A DNA stretch of 64,000 nucleotides from Capsaspora owczarzaki ATCC 30864 (Eukaryota > Opisthokonta > Filasterea), in NCBI RefSeq assembly GCF_000151315.2, contig NW_011887296.1, forward strand, positions 1,574,998 through 1,638,997, in the 5' to 3' direction. Both the position numbers and the translations under genes were made by a program. Every line of letters begins with the position of its first letter. Position 1 is the first letter of the stretch. Below, in pieces: positions 34,042 to 44,645 of the stretch. Below the pieces are notes generated by a model. The model searched no databases. It saw only the letters and a list, made by a program, of their open reading frames with translations, and was not told the DNA's origin.

Positions 34042-36525
34042 ATGGCGGAGCTGCAGGCGATGCAGGCCTTAACCCTCGACCCTGTGCAAGCAGCGCTGAT
34101 CACAGCGATGAACACAGCGATTGCGGACAAGAATACGGCAATTGCGGAGAAGCAGGCGGCGATTGCGGAGAAGCAGGCGGCGGTCGACCAGGCGAAGGCA
34201 AAAAAGAAGGCTGCGAAGGAAAAAGCGAAGGCGGCGAAGGCGGAGGTCGACCAGGCGATTGCAGACAAGAACGCGGCAATTGCGGACAAGCAGGCGGAAG
34301 TCGACCAGGCGAAGGCAGACAAGAACGCGGCAATTGCGGAGAAGAAGGTGGCGGTCGATCAGGCGGGTGGATGGCATTTACCACCAAATTCGTATTTGTA
34401 AGCGAGCCGTTGTTTGACGTACCGTGCTGCTGAGCCCTTGTAAGCCAGCCGTTGTTTGACGTACCGTGCTGCTCTGAGCCCGAAAACTTGGCTGACACGC
34501 AGTGTGACTGCTCTTTTGCTCGGTAGTGTCCTTCATCGGGTCGAACACAAATGAAGAGCTTGCCAAACGGCTTGTTTCGCACGCTCCCCCAACTTGGAAA
34601 GCCAAACTGAACTTTCCCATGCCAAACGTGAACCAGCATGAGTTGGCGCTTCCAGCGGAGTTGATTAATTTTTCTCCGAACGTGAAGGAAGAGGCTCTCT
34701 ATCAGCCCATCGCAGAATTCTGCCAGAAAATATGCGACCTGGTTGGCTCTCCGATCGACTTCCGTCCCACCCCTCAGGGGTTGTTCGGTCCTGATCTCGT
34801 TGCGCATGCCAATTTCAATGGACAAAAGTCTAATCGATGCAGTTCTCCGCCCGCCCCAGCTGCAGAATCACAACAGCGTCGTTCCCCCCGTCTGTCTGCA
34901 GCTGCCGCGGCGAATGTGGCTAGCCCACCCAGTTCTGTGTCCATTGGCACTGACCCCGCTCGTCGCAGCGCCATTGGTAGCCTGATCATGGTCCAAGTCA
35001 AATCGAGCGACTCTCACCATCACGAAGCTTGTTTGCAACTCGCAAGTTATCTGCTTTACTATCGTCTGCAGTTCAACGACACACAGATTCCGGCCAGTGT
35101 TCAATCGTGGCCAGCATGTCTTTACGGCATGGCCTGGCTCGGCTGCAATGTCTATGTCGTCCGAGTCGATCTGAAGCTGGATGGCAAGCTCATTCAACCT
35201 GCGATCACTTTTTGTCATACTGAACCAGCGGTAGCAGTTCTATTCCTCTTGAGAACTTCCATCATCAACGACATGTCGGAGCGATCATTGGTTGGCGATT
35301 TTGATTGGAGGTACAATTTCAAGTTTTAGAGTCCTCCAGGGCGGACAGCCACCCACCCAGCGGACAGGCCCCACCCGGCAATGATGCAACCACACAACAC
35401 GACCCTGGAGCCGGCTATGGTACCTCCACCGATGGAGGGACTGCAGGCCAGGCCGACTCCCTTGTTCTCAATTTGGTAAAGTTCGGTTTGGTGTCTCGGG
35501 TGCTGCTTGTGCAACTCTTGTCTCAACGTCTTTTTCTGCTCGTGTCATACTGTACATTGTTCAGGCAACTGGACCGCAACCTCTGCTCGATGTTTCATCG
35601 CTCTTTCATGCTCACCGCCAAGCTCCGCCTGAACTCGAGCGAGGAACTCACCAACGTGGTGGTCAAGGCTGCAGCCGCATCTGACACGGCGCTCACAGAA
35701 CAGCTGGCGCGGGAGGGCATGGCGCTAGCCCGCCTCAACCGCGACCGAATGGCGGCTTCAGCTCATCGCATTCCCGAGCTGCTAGCTTTCTGCACTGCCG
35801 ATTTCGACGGAGAGCCTGGACTGGCGTTGGTCACGGGCCTCATTTCTGGCACGAGCATTGACTGGAAGCAACATCAACCACATGCGGCAAGCATCGCCTT
35901 GCAAGTTTGTGACACGCTTCGCTGGATTCATGCGCAAGGTGTGGTGCACGGCGATATTCATCGTGGAAACTTGCTGGTCACCGAGACGAAATTGCCACCG
36001 ACGCCACCGGCCTCACCGCCCAAAAGCGCCCTCGAGCCGCCGTCGAAAGGCGCTGTCGAGTTGCCACCTCATTCGATTGCGTTGGTCGATTTTGGGCTTT
36101 CTTGCTTCCTTCCAGATGTGACGCGCGAGCATGTGCAAGCAGCACTCTTGGCGGCGCCGGTGACTGCCGCAGCTGCTCAGGAGCTCCAACCATGGCTCGA
36201 TCGCGTCGAACACAACGCGTGGGAGATGTGGCCAAACCATTTTTACGACATTGCGAGCTTCGAGGAGGTCGCTACTCCGCAAGCCGACTTTCTCGGTCTC
36301 GGCTTGCTTGCTGTGTCGCTGGAGGTAGGCGGCACAAAGGTCCTGCAGCAGCATCTTCATCTGGACGACTCCGCCGCTTTGTCTTATTCGGCTCGGACTC
36401 TGAAGCGCCACCTGTTGCGTGATCAAGACGGTCTACTCTCCCAGCTGCTCGCGCAGAGCCCTACAACGTTGCTCGAGGTGCAGAAGATAGTTGAGCTTGC
36501 AGATCAACCCCAACCTCTCCTTTAG
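34042..36525 (+). CDS. coiled coil - PD-(D/E)XK nuclease-like - protein kinase-like fusion
   Basis: Three exons, 34042-34366, 34527-35310 and 35565-36525, about 689 aa in phase. Residues 1-108 are a seven-residue repeat helix (IADKNTAIAEKQAAIAEKQ and variants). Residues 110-370 look like a restriction-endonuclease fold: helix EEALYQPIAEFCQKI with its Glu, then GPDLVA, a low-complexity loop, the strand IMVQVKSS (Q-x-K in place of E-x-K) and helix EACLQLASYLLYYRLQF. Residues 370-689 are kinase-like: catalytic loop VVHGDIHRGNLLV, then VDFGLSC for the DFG. The N-lobe is short, with VVVKAAA as the likely beta-3 lysine. This order resembles some CR-type (Crinkler-like) proteins, a family known from fungi and protists, but I could not verify that. 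The first donor (G|GTGGAT) is the weakest boundary. Confidence 0.6.
34397..34482. repeat. direct repeat within intron 1 of the nuclease-kinase gene
   Basis: Two adjacent copies of about 42 bases, each running GTAAGC-AGCCGTTGTTTGACG onward to GAGCCC, differing at a few positions. Each copy begins with a good donor-like GTAAGC or GTAAGCC. Confidence 0.75.
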
Positions 36526-36982
36526 TCGTATTTGTTCCAAAGTGAAATTTGCAAATTCAGAAGAGATTAATTCACAACTCAATCCTTCCAGTACAAATGG
36601 CTGGCCAAAGTAATGCACTGGAAGAGAGACGCACAACCTTGTACTAGATCTTTCAGCAGTCCGTGACAGAGAAGCACCGGAAGAAAGTAGGTCGTTCAAA
36701 TTTCAAAACCGACCGCCGGAAAGGCCGGACGCGCTTTTCCGCTCTCTGATTTGTCGAATTCGAACGCAACTACTCTGTATTGCAAGTCCCAAACCACAAT
36801 AGGACAATTTCAACAACAACACACACAACAACAAAAACCCATGAGAACCGAGGCAACAAGTGACCTGGCGTTCATTCAAAAATGTAGGAACATGGATTTT
36901 TATGCAGCAGTACAGTACAGTACACTCTGATACCGCAGAGTCCAGTGGAGCAACAAGACGACCAAAGGATGGATGATTGTCT
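36526..36982. other. convergent spacer with a decayed repeat of the kinase 3' end
   Basis: Between two tail-to-tail genes. At about 36945-36982 the sequence repeats the kinase's last coding segment (minus strand NHPSFGRLVAPLD against DRPSFGRLIASLD), indicating a local duplication. Otherwise nothing is seen. Confidence 0.5.
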
Positions 36983-39162
36983 TCAAAGGTCCAATGAAGC
37001 AATGAGGCGACCAAAGGATGGGCGATCGTCAGCAATATCATCAAGACACTCGAGTGCGAGAGTGACAACCTCGCTGATGCTTTGGCGCTCGGCTTCGGTT
37101 GGTTTCAAGGCCGGGTCCTGCATGTCAAGGAATTTCTGATTTTTAACAGCCTTTCGCGTCTCTCCTTTCAGGCGGTTGCCAGGCTTGAGTGCAGTCAGCA
37201 ATTCCAGCAGAATCATGCCAAAGGCATACACATCCGTCTTGGGAGTCATGCGGCCTTCCTCCAAGAACTCAGGACACATGTACGCCAAGGTACCTTGAAC
37301 GTTCTGTGTGCGAAGGTAGCTCTTTTCATCGAGGTGTAGGGCAGCACGAACCAAGCCAAAATCAGACACTTTCGCATTAAGGTATGCGTCTAGCAGAACA
37401 TTGTCCGTCTTGAGGTCGAGGTGGAACAGAACATGATCAGGGAAGGCGGTTTGGACATAGTGCATGCCGCGGGAGACATCGGCAGCAATGCGGTGGCGTT
37501 GCGACCAGGTCAGCGGAGGCCTATCATTCTTGAGGCTGAGACGATCACGAACAGAACCGTTTGGCATGAACTCGTACACCAAGCATCGCTCATCGCCTTG
37601 CTCAGCATACGACAGAATAGCAATAATGTTTGCGTGGCGGAATTTCGACAAAGAGTCCAGTTCAGATTTGAACTCGGCAGCGCCCTGCTTGGATTCGGCG
37701 GACAGCTTTTTGATGGCAACACGAGTGCCAGGCATAATGGCAGAGTACACGCGACCAAAAGTGAATCGGCAGCAAAATTGTTCGTCGCGGTGACAAGAGT
37801 TGCGAGAGAAACTGGCGGGATTGGTCCGTCAAAGTTCGATGAGTCAAAGTTCGATGAGGATCCAACGGGGGGTTCGTTGCGCTCAAATACGTCAATTCGA
37901 TCAAGAGCTGACTTCAGATCGGAGGTCTTTGGTCGCGAGCTCCTGGTCTTTGGTCGCGAGCTCCTGCTTGTTGGCCGCTAGCTCCTGGTCTTTGGCAGCC
38001 AGTTTGGAGCTTGGGCAGCCAGTTTGGAGCGCAATTGCTGAACCTCAGCTACAATCTGAGCCAAGTCGGCAGACGACGGTGCACGCTGGTTGTCAAGGTC
38101 TCTGTTCGGAAACCCCAATTTTGCCAAATCAGGTGAGTGGCTTGTTGTTCGGACGTTGCTGAGTCCAATAATCACACAGAGTCTTACTCCAATTTACAAA
38201 CGGTATTGCCTGTTTCGTTGAGTGCAGTGATTCCAGTGTTGGTCAAGAAGTTCTGGGACAAACTGATGTTGTCAATTACAGCGTCAGATTGGAGCATGAG
38301 GTCTAACGACTTTCAGAGCAACTTAAAGCGATCAATATTTACTAAAGGCTAGTCAGCGTCTTGTTCACTTTGAGCGCTTCGGCAATCGCCTGTCCTCCCA
38401 CATCGGTCATCTGATTGCTATCCAGACTGCTCCATTCCCTTCATCGGTGAGTTCTCTTCATACCTTCTGCTGAATTACCCACTTAAACAAGTGAGATGAC
38501 CTACTAGAGCTCGGTCAGCGTCGTGTTCACTTTGAGTGCTTCAGTCATCGCCTGCGCTCCAGTATCGCCTATCTGATTGACATCCAGACTGCTCCATTCC
38601 CTCCATCAGTGAGCACTCTAAATGCATCAGTAGCTCTGAGATGCCTTACTAGAGCACGGTCAGCGTCGTGTTCACTTTGAGCGCTTCAGCAATCGCCCGC
38701 GCTCCAGCATCTCCTATCTGATTGCCACCCAGACTGCTCCATTCCCTCCATCAGTGAGCCCCTCATATGCATCAGTAGCTCTGAGATGCCTTACGAGAGC
38801 GAAGTCAGCGTCGTGTTCACTTTGAGTGTCTTAGCAATCGCCTGTGCTCCAGCATCGCCAATCTGGTTGTTATCCAGACTGCTCCATTCCCTCCATCAGT
38901 GAGTCCCTCATATGCATCAGTAGCTCTGAGATGCCTTACTATAGCTTCGTCAGCGTCGTGTTCACTTTGAGTGTTTCAGCAATCGCCCGCGCTTCAGCAT
39001 CGCCAATCTGATTCTGTTGCAGACTGTCCTCCGCTTCGTTAGCACACGCGATCGCACTGTTGCAATAGATTCGGCTTTTTCTTACCCGAGCTCTCCACTC
39101 GCATTCTTGACTTTATCATACAACTCGCGCTGTTTCTGATTCATACTCTCATACGACAGCAT
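36983..39162 (-). pseudogene. LRR-TKL protein kinase, disrupted
   Basis: On the complement a short first exon (39086-39162, MLSYESMNQKQREL) is followed by five 84-base exons, each one RNase-inhibitor-type leucine-rich repeat (NQIGDAGAQAIAEALKVNTT type) at 38940-39023, 38795-38878, 38650-38733, 38505-38588 and 38343-38426. Then come a diverged LRR segment, a coiled coil (KDQELAANKQELATKDQELA) and a TKL-like kinase domain to 36983: VAIKKL, EFKSELDSL, HLDLKTDNVLL (HRD Arg replaced by Leu), SDFGLV and MCPEF. The frame breaks in at least three places: a 20-base tandem duplication near 38000-38035, a shift near 37925, and loss of the glycine-rich loop at about 37770, where NNFAADS runs into FGRVY in another frame. 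The family includes signalling kinases with LRR sensors. Assembly error is the main alternative to a pseudogene. Confidence 0.7.
38343..39023 (-). repeat. tandem array of LRR exon-plus-intron units (145-base period)
   Basis: Five exons of exactly 84 bases. The three introns between the four repeats nearest the 5' end are each 61 bases and nearly identical, so the full unit of 145 bases has been duplicated. The fourth intron (38427-38504) is longer and diverged. All introns are phase 2, so units can be added or lost without a frame change. Confidence 0.9.
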
Positions 39163-39651
39163 TTTCGAAGATTGAACTGGAAGTAGACTGCGCTTTGAGC
39201 AGTTCTAAATCTATCGTCCATACGCAATAGTGCAGGGATTCTGTATGGAACTGTATTGGAGGATGTCTCTGTTGCAGTGTAGCACAACAGGGACCAGTTG
39301 AACGAATGCTGCGGCACACAGCAAAAGCAAGCTCTGATCGCTGTCGTCACTCACACAAGCCAGGCAACAGCTGCAACACCATAGAAGTAGTTGGGCCTTG
39401 CTTGAGCTGCAGCACAGTGCAGCAGATCGAGGAGCGATTTGTGTGCTCGACATTTCTCAGAACCGTTCCAAAATCAACCGAACTTTACCCAACTCTCATT
39501 TTTACTCAGTCCACCCCATGCCCATTCTTTGCAGCACTGTTTGGTCATGTTCCACAGTTCCCACATTTACCATTATCCGAATATTCGCATCTGCTCAGAA
39601 ACGCTCAGTCTGCCTTTTTGTTTCCTCTCTCCCTCTCTCTCTCTCTGTGCA
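39163..39651. promoter_or_regulatory. divergent intergenic region between the LRR kinase and VTA1
   Basis: About 490 bases holding both 5' ends. A (CT)n pyrimidine tract at 39624-39646 immediately precedes the VTA1 start. No TATA box or gene is evident. Confidence 0.35.
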
Positions 39652-41589
39652 ATGTCGTCCAAGCTTCCGCCGACGCCGCTGATGCTCAAAGGCCTCGTGC
39701 CGTACCTCCAGCGTGCCGACGAGTTTGACAAGCACGATCCAGTCACTGCGTACTACTGTGCGTCACCTTCTCGATGATAGAGAAAACTGGTGACGAAGGA
39801 CTCGTTCGCCCTTCTGTGACCTGACCTGACTCGACTTCCGACGTTTTGGCGTTTCAGTGACAAAAGCTTTTGAATGCGTTGACTTTTGAGAATTGGGGAA
39901 AACGCGAGGATAGAGGGGAGGGGAGAACACCAAAACGCAGCGAACGTTGGGCAAAGTGGAAGGAGGTTTAGTTGCGCATTCATACGCAGCTGCACTACCA
40001 GCCAGTCTGCGTTTCCTATACTCTCGCTCTTACCCACTCACTCACTAACTTGCCTCATTCTCTCATTCTGCTTCTCTCTCCTTCTCTCTCCTTCACAGGC
40101 CGGTTCTATGCTGCCCAGAACGCGCTCAAGGATCCCGAGGCCAGCAAGGACAAGCAGTGCCGCGCCTTCCTCATCGCGCTCATGGATAAACTAGAAGCTG
40201 TATGGCAACACAAAGTGAAGAAAACGATACGGATGCGCGCGAATTTTAGTGAATTTTCGTATCCCTGAAACTGAGCTTTCGTTCGTTCTGGGATACGGAA
40301 ATCCTCACTAGTTTTTTTTTTTCCTTTTCGACGTAATCGTCGCTCTGCTCAATTTTTTTTTTTACTTTTCTTCATCGTAAATATTCTCACTATTATGATT
40401 CCGACTCATTCCCACAACAGGACAAACGCTCACTGAGCAACCTCGAAGCCATCCGGAATGATGTCGTTGCGGCTGCACACCTCGAGGACTTTGCCCTAAA
40501 ACTGTTTGACTTTTCGGACAACGAGGATCGAGAGGGCCGCGCCAACAAGAAGGTCGCGAGGTCGTTCTATGCTGCGTCCATCGTGTTTGATGTGCTCAAG
40601 TCCTTTGGAGAGATGGATACAGAGGTAACAACCCCAAAGCACGACGAGGATGACTTTTTGTTTGTTTTTTGGAAAGACGGTTTTCACGATTTGCTTTTGT
40701 ATCCCTTGCGCAGATTGCCGAAAAGCACAAGTACGCAAAGTTCAAGGCAGTGTACATAACAAAGTGCCTCAAGAACGGAGAAGTACCGATCCCAGGCCCG
40801 CCGACCGGAGAGGACGCGGTTGGCGGCGACGATGCTGATTTCGGCCAGCAATCGCAACCCCCACCGGCGCAATCGCAGCAGTTTTACGACTCTAGCAGTA
40901 CCCCTCCATCATACGGGGCAGACGGAGGTGCTCCCCAGCAACAGCCGTCGTTTGGCGGTGCCAGACCACCAGGCGCCTTCCCCGTGCTCCCACTCACAGA
41001 TGTCCCATCATCGCCAGCAGGGCCGGCCTATCCGCCCCGTGGTGCCTCGCTTGGCGATGTCCCCGTGCCACCCGTCAACAATCCTTACGGTAGTATCAGC
41101 AATTTTAACAGTGCTCCTGGTGGCGGCAACATGTACAATCCAGCGATGGGTATGGGCAACGGTCCAGCCGCTGGTGGCTACCCCGGCCCTCCTTCACAGC
41201 AGCAACACCAACAGCCTCCTCTCCCTCCGTCGTATCCACCCAATCCAAGCCACTTCCCAAGCGTTCCTGGTGCAGGCGGCAAGGGTCCGACATCCGGCAA
41301 CTCTGCTCCGCAGCAGCCTCCAGCAGCACCCACGCCAGCAGCACCTCGCCCAATGGCACACGTGCCTAACGCGCCGTCGCCTGCCCCCGCAAACATACCC
41401 TCTGCCGCCGCTCAGGGCATGAATGCGCTTGGAAATCTCCAACCCCGCCCAAGCATTTCGCTTGACGACTTTGCCATGGCTGCCAAGCACGCCAAGTTTG
41501 CCATCAGCGCTCTCCAATACGAAGACGTGACGACAGCCATCACCAATCTGCAAAACGCCCTTGCCCTTATCTCTGTCGCACGTCGATGA
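39652..41589 (+). CDS. VTA1: VTA1/LIP5, activator of the Vps4 ATPase
   Basis: Four exons, 39652-39757, 40099-40199, 40421-40624 and 40714-41589, about 428 aa. The N-terminal tandem MIT-like domain is clear: LPPTPLMLKGLVPYLQRADE, then VTAYYCRFYAAQNAL, KQCRAFLIALMDKLE, VARSFYAASIVFDVL and EKHKYAKFKAVYI with CLKNGEVPIPGPP. A long Pro/Gln/Ala/Gly linker of about 180 residues follows, then the C-terminal VSL domain (AMAAKHAKFAISALQYEDV to NLQNALALI). Family role: binds ESCRT-III tails and promotes Vps4 assembly during ESCRT disassembly at endosomes and in cytokinesis. It is longer than human VTA1 (about 307 aa) because of the linker. Confidence 0.95.
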
Positions 41590-41899
41590 TTTTTTTGGTT
41601 GTAGTTTTGGTTGGTTTGGTTGTTTTTGTGTTTTTGTGTGGTTTGATTTTTCTTAGTGGTCCAGTCCAAGTAGAAATTGTTTAGAGTTGGCAAATTGTTG
41701 TCATCCCTGGCATTCGCACGACTCAACTTGAATTGCTTTATCGCTCGAGTTCTATTCTCAGCAATTCTCAGCCATTTTGAATGGTCTCCCTCCACTCCTT
41801 CCTTCCTCTACAACCTCATCCATCTCACTCTCCATATATTTCGCTTCATCTCATTCATCCATTCACTCTTTTTTTCTTCTTCTTTCTTCTGTCTACACA
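41590..41899. other. spacer between VTA1 and CLEC16A
   Basis: About 310 bases, T-rich, containing the VTA1 3' end and the CLEC16A 5' UTR. No further features are seen. Confidence 0.5.
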
Positions 41900-44608
41900 A
41901 TGTTTGCTCGCTTTTCAGAGGCGTTGCTCAAGCCAAAGCAAAAGTTCTCTCTCGATCACCTCAAGTAAGCTCAAACCCCCTCCCCCAATCGACGTTGTTG
42001 ACGACTTCCACTCTATGCTGGCCCATGTCCCTCTGTGCACTGCGCTGCGCTGTGCTGCGCTGTGCTGTGTTGTTTAGCAAGGCTTTGAAGGCCAACAACG
42101 TCCTTGTTTCCTATCTCACTCACTCACTCTCACTCACTCACTCTCACTCTCACTCACTCACTCTCGCTGTTTTCATTAGGTATCTTTATACGGTGCTCGC
42201 CAAGAATGCAAAAGTCACCGAGCAGAACAAGTCGCTCGTCGTCGAGACGCTCCGCTCAATGGCAGAAATCCTCATCTGGGGCGACCAGAACGACAATCGC
42301 GTGTTCGAGTAAGCTGCAAACGCAACAACGATGAGAAGAAAACAAGGAGAAGCAGAAACAAGGAAGATGGATTGCGGTTTGGAGACAGGCGGAGGGGGGG
42401 ACGTTGCTTTGACAGGGTTGCTTTTGTATGGGATTTGCATTGGGGGAACTTTTTTGGGTTGTACAATCCTGGTGATCCGGTGACTAGATACAATCCTCGC
42501 AACCACTCACTCACTCACTTTTTGATATTTCATTTGCGTTTGGTTGCTGATCTTGATTTTTTTTTTTTTTTTTTTTTTTTGCAAACCCGAAATCAGCTTC
42601 TTCCTCGAAAAGAACATCTTGTCCTTCTTTCTGAAGATTCTCGCGCAGAATACGGGCAGATACGTCAAGGTGCAGTTGCTGCAGACACTGAGCATATTAT
42701 TCGAGAACATTAGCAACGAGACGTCCATTTGTGAGTGATAAAGCCATCCAAAGGAGAAAATAGCCTTGATTTCTCTGTGCTCATCGACTCACCACCACCC
42801 CCTCCGGCTCCCTTGTTCGCTCAGACTACCTCCTGTCCAACAACCACATCAACGCCATCATTGTGCACAAGTTTGACTTTTCGGACGAGGAGGTTTTGGC
42901 GTACTACATTTCGTTTTTGAAAACGCTTTCGCTGAAGCTCAACACGCACACAATCCACTTTTTCTTCAACGAGGTACGCGTTTTTTTTCGTTTCTCTGCG
43001 TTCGTCGAGAGCTACTGTGTCCCTCGTCCATGTGCATCGTTGACTGACTTTCGCGTCGTTCGCCGTCTGGTTAGCATTTGCACGACTTTCCCCTTTACAC
43101 TGAAGCGATCAAATTCTTCAACCATCACGAAAGCATGGTTCGCATCGCTGTGCGCACTCTGACCCTGAACGTCTATCGCGGTATGAAGTGAAGTTTGGTC
43201 GCCTGTTGGCATGTTTTTCTCGTTCGACGCTGACTTGTGCCGTTTTTTTTTTTTTTTTTTTTTTGTTTTTTTTTTTTTTGTGTGCACGTTTCTCCTCCAG
43301 TTCCGGATAACCACATGCTGACCTTTATTTTAAACAAGACGACCGTGCCGTATCTCTCGAATCTTGTTTGGTTTATCGGCAACCAAAGCATCGAGTTGGA
43401 CGAGTGTGTTCGAAATGACGCAGAGTACGTTTCGCATTTTTGGCTTTTTTTTTTGTTAATTGTGTCGCTTTGACGCTGTTCATTTTGTGCTGAACGGGGA
43501 ACCTGACCCACTTTTTTCTTCTTTTCCCTCCCCTTCTCCAGCCATCTTCGACGAGGCCGATTGAACGATCTGGTGGCAGAACACTTGGACCACTTGCACT
43601 ATCTCAACGACATCCAGCATTTGAGCATTGAGCGCCTCAACCAGGTCCTCACAGACCACTTGCTCAACAAACTCTTCTTCCCATTGTACATTTCCAATTT
43701 CCAACGAGGCGACTCCTCCAGAAATAAGGCTGGCCGGTTGGCGAACGGACAGCCAGTGCTCTGCGGCTTGGTGTCGCTGTTTTTGCTGGCGCAAGTGCTG
43801 CAAATCTTCGACTCGAGCCCGTTGGCCTCGGCGCTGGCCGCCGAAGTACTCCGCGGCAACTGCGATGTCGGGCGCTGGGAGCGCCAGCAGCAGGATTTGT
43901 TCCGCGAGATGCATCCCATCACCGGCGCTTTGGCGACCTCAAACCGCGACTTTACCCCACCAGAAATTCCCATCATGCGCATCCGCGAGGCTCTTGGTGC
44001 CCAGCATGATCAAGAGCTGGCGGCGCGCGCCGGCACTGGCTTGGACGCTGCCAGCGAAGCATCCAACACTTCGTCCTCGTCGCTCACCAACTCGAACATG
44101 AAGCGGCTCTCGTCCTTGTCGATGGTCACAACCACCTCTACGTCGTCCGCCACGACGGGTACCTCTGCAGATGCAGCCATGCCTCCCATCCGGGAACAAG
44201 GAAGCGATCCTGAAGGCGATGTGTCCGCTTTGACACCTGCGGCTGACACCAGCGCGGCAGACAGCTCAGACCATGCTGCTGCTGCAAGCGATGCCGCGCC
44301 TGTGACTTCTGCTTCGATGAGCGAGAATCCAGAGTCAATCGTCAGCTTTTCAGGCCCTCCGAAACAGCTGCTCGATTATCTTGTTTGCGACGAAAACGAC
44401 TTGACTGCCCTGCCCGCCCTGTGTGTGCTTTTCGCCATTGTCAAGAGTGGCCACGTTCAAAAGCGTGTCATGGAGCTTGCGGGCGTCTATCCTCAGCGTT
44501 TCAAGAAGGCCAAGATGTTGCTGGTGAGGGCTTGGTTTTTGTTTCTGTTTTTCGTTGTTCTGGTTGGGTCTTGGGATCGCGTCGTGGGACTCACCTGGGT
44601 TTCATCTC

Positions 44609-44645
<37 letters not shown>

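Noticed and set aside
35330-35475. Possible extra Pro/Gly-rich exon in the nuclease-kinase gene
   Set aside because: Its phases fit neither the upstream donor at 35310 nor the downstream acceptor at 35564, and direct joining of those two sites keeps the frame.
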